Assembly: GCA_034434895.1 (NCBI GenBank) | Contig: DAOTYI010000292.1 | Coordinates: 1-6,584, forward strand | Length of the DNA stretch: 6,584 bases | Origin: DAOTXL01 sp034434895 | GTDB taxonomy: Bacteria; Chloroflexota; Anaerolineae; JAAYZQ01 | Direction: 5' to 3' | Shown: piece by piece, positions 6,394 to 6,584 of the stretch | How positions within the stretch are numbered: the first letter of the stretch is position 1 | Layout of the letters: each line of letters opens with the position of its first letter | The notes under the pieces: model-generated | What the model was told of the DNA's origin: nothing | What the model saw: the letters and a program-made list of their open reading frames with translations, nothing else | Databases searched by the model: none | Made by a program: the position numbers and the translations under genes

Positions 6394-6421
6394 TTGCATC
6401 CCTCGACATTTCTGGTATAAT
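6394..6421 (+). promoter_or_regulatory. Strong plus-strand promoter facing the right end of the window
   Basis: A TTGCAT -35 box (6394-6399) and a consensus TATAAT -10 box (6416-6421) are 16 bp apart, with TGG in front of the -10 (extended -10). The start would be near 6428. No credible protein start follows before the window ends at 6584, so it drives either a gene beyond the edge with a long leader or a small RNA. Confidence 0.75.
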
Positions 6422-6431
6422 AGAGTCCACT

Positions 6432-6543
6432 CACAACAAGGAATTCCACCACAAAGGCCCAAAGACACCAAGAAATTTCCCTAAATCTTTGAGTCTTGGT
6501 GGTTAAAATTTTTTGATGAGTTTGGGGCCATTGGCTTGTTGTG
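6432..6543. repeat. Nested inverted repeats in AT-richer non-coding DNA
   Basis: The non-coding stretch from 6265 to the window end holds two divergent promoters and this element, and I see no gene in it. The outer arms are perfect 9-bp inverted repeats, CACAACAAG (6432-6440) and CTTGTTGTG (6535-6543). The inner arms (6449-6465 and 6486-6502) pair at 14 of 17 positions, with CCACAAAGG facing CTTGGTGG, and can be extended by one A-T pair. The base composition is clearly richer in A and T than the genes. It may be a small non-autonomous mobile or palindromic repeat, or the folded start of a transcript. I see no target-site duplication next to the 9-bp arms. Confidence 0.6.
6449..6514 (+). terminator. 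Inner hairpin followed by T-run, possible intrinsic terminator or attenuator
   Basis: The inner imperfect stem (6449-6465 with 6486-6502, loop of about 20 nt) is followed, after the short spacer TTAAAA, by six Ts at 6509-6514. Placed about 20 nt after the predicted start of the 6394-6421 promoter, it could end transcription and give a short RNA of about 85 nt. The mismatches, the large loop and the gap between stem and T-run make this only moderately likely. Confidence 0.35.
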
Positions 6544-6584
6544 CATAACTCGACAATGTTAGATTCGACCTCACCCCTACCCCC

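Noticed and set aside
6421..6584. CRISPR array or tRNA at the right end
   Set aside because: The repeats are inverted rather than direct and regularly spaced, and no cloverleaf or CCA-like acceptor pattern is visible.

Overview
This is a GC-rich bacterial window, except for an AT-richer right end. It carries five protein-coding loci, four of them intact. The organism looks like a thermophilic or anaerobic member of the Chloroflexota. That guess rests on the tungsten-type aldehyde:ferredoxin oxidoreductase, the SerRS variant, the extended -10 promoters and the style of the palindromic repeats. It is recollection and inference, since the window holds no rRNA or other strong taxonomic marker.

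Layout: serS (seryl-tRNA synthetase, minus strand, 9-1274) is transcribed away from a radical SAM iron-sulfur protein of unknown function (plus strand, 1434-2492). The two genes share a short divergent promoter region in which the two -35 boxes lie 8 bp apart. The radical SAM gene converges on a three-gene minus-strand operon across a 127-bp gap packed with small palindromes (2518-2612), one of which is a plausible terminator for the operon. In transcription order the operon holds: a full-length class III PLP aminotransferase resembling taurine:pyruvate or omega-amino-acid transaminases (6264-4948); a 125-residue internally deleted relic of a second class III aminotransferase of the putrescine aminotransferase type (4912-4535); and a full-length aldehyde:ferredoxin oxidoreductase (4524-2620). 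The operon's promoter lies at 6343-6372. A second, strong plus-strand promoter (6394-6421) diverges from it into nested inverted repeats and a T-run at the right edge. No coding sequence is visible there.

How the genes may work together: a class III aminotransferase turns a terminal amine or omega-amino acid into an aldehyde or semialdehyde. AOR can oxidise such an aldehyde to the acid and pass low-potential electrons to ferredoxin. The operon therefore looks like a module for amine or amino-acid oxidation linked to ferredoxin reduction. Its middle gene has lost about 330 residues, including the PLP lysine, yet keeps its reading frame, its ribosome binding site and its junction with the AOR gene. 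The relic, the uncharacterised radical SAM protein and the structured non-coding element at the right end are the points most worth following up. I see no clear evidence of a wholly new multi-gene system.
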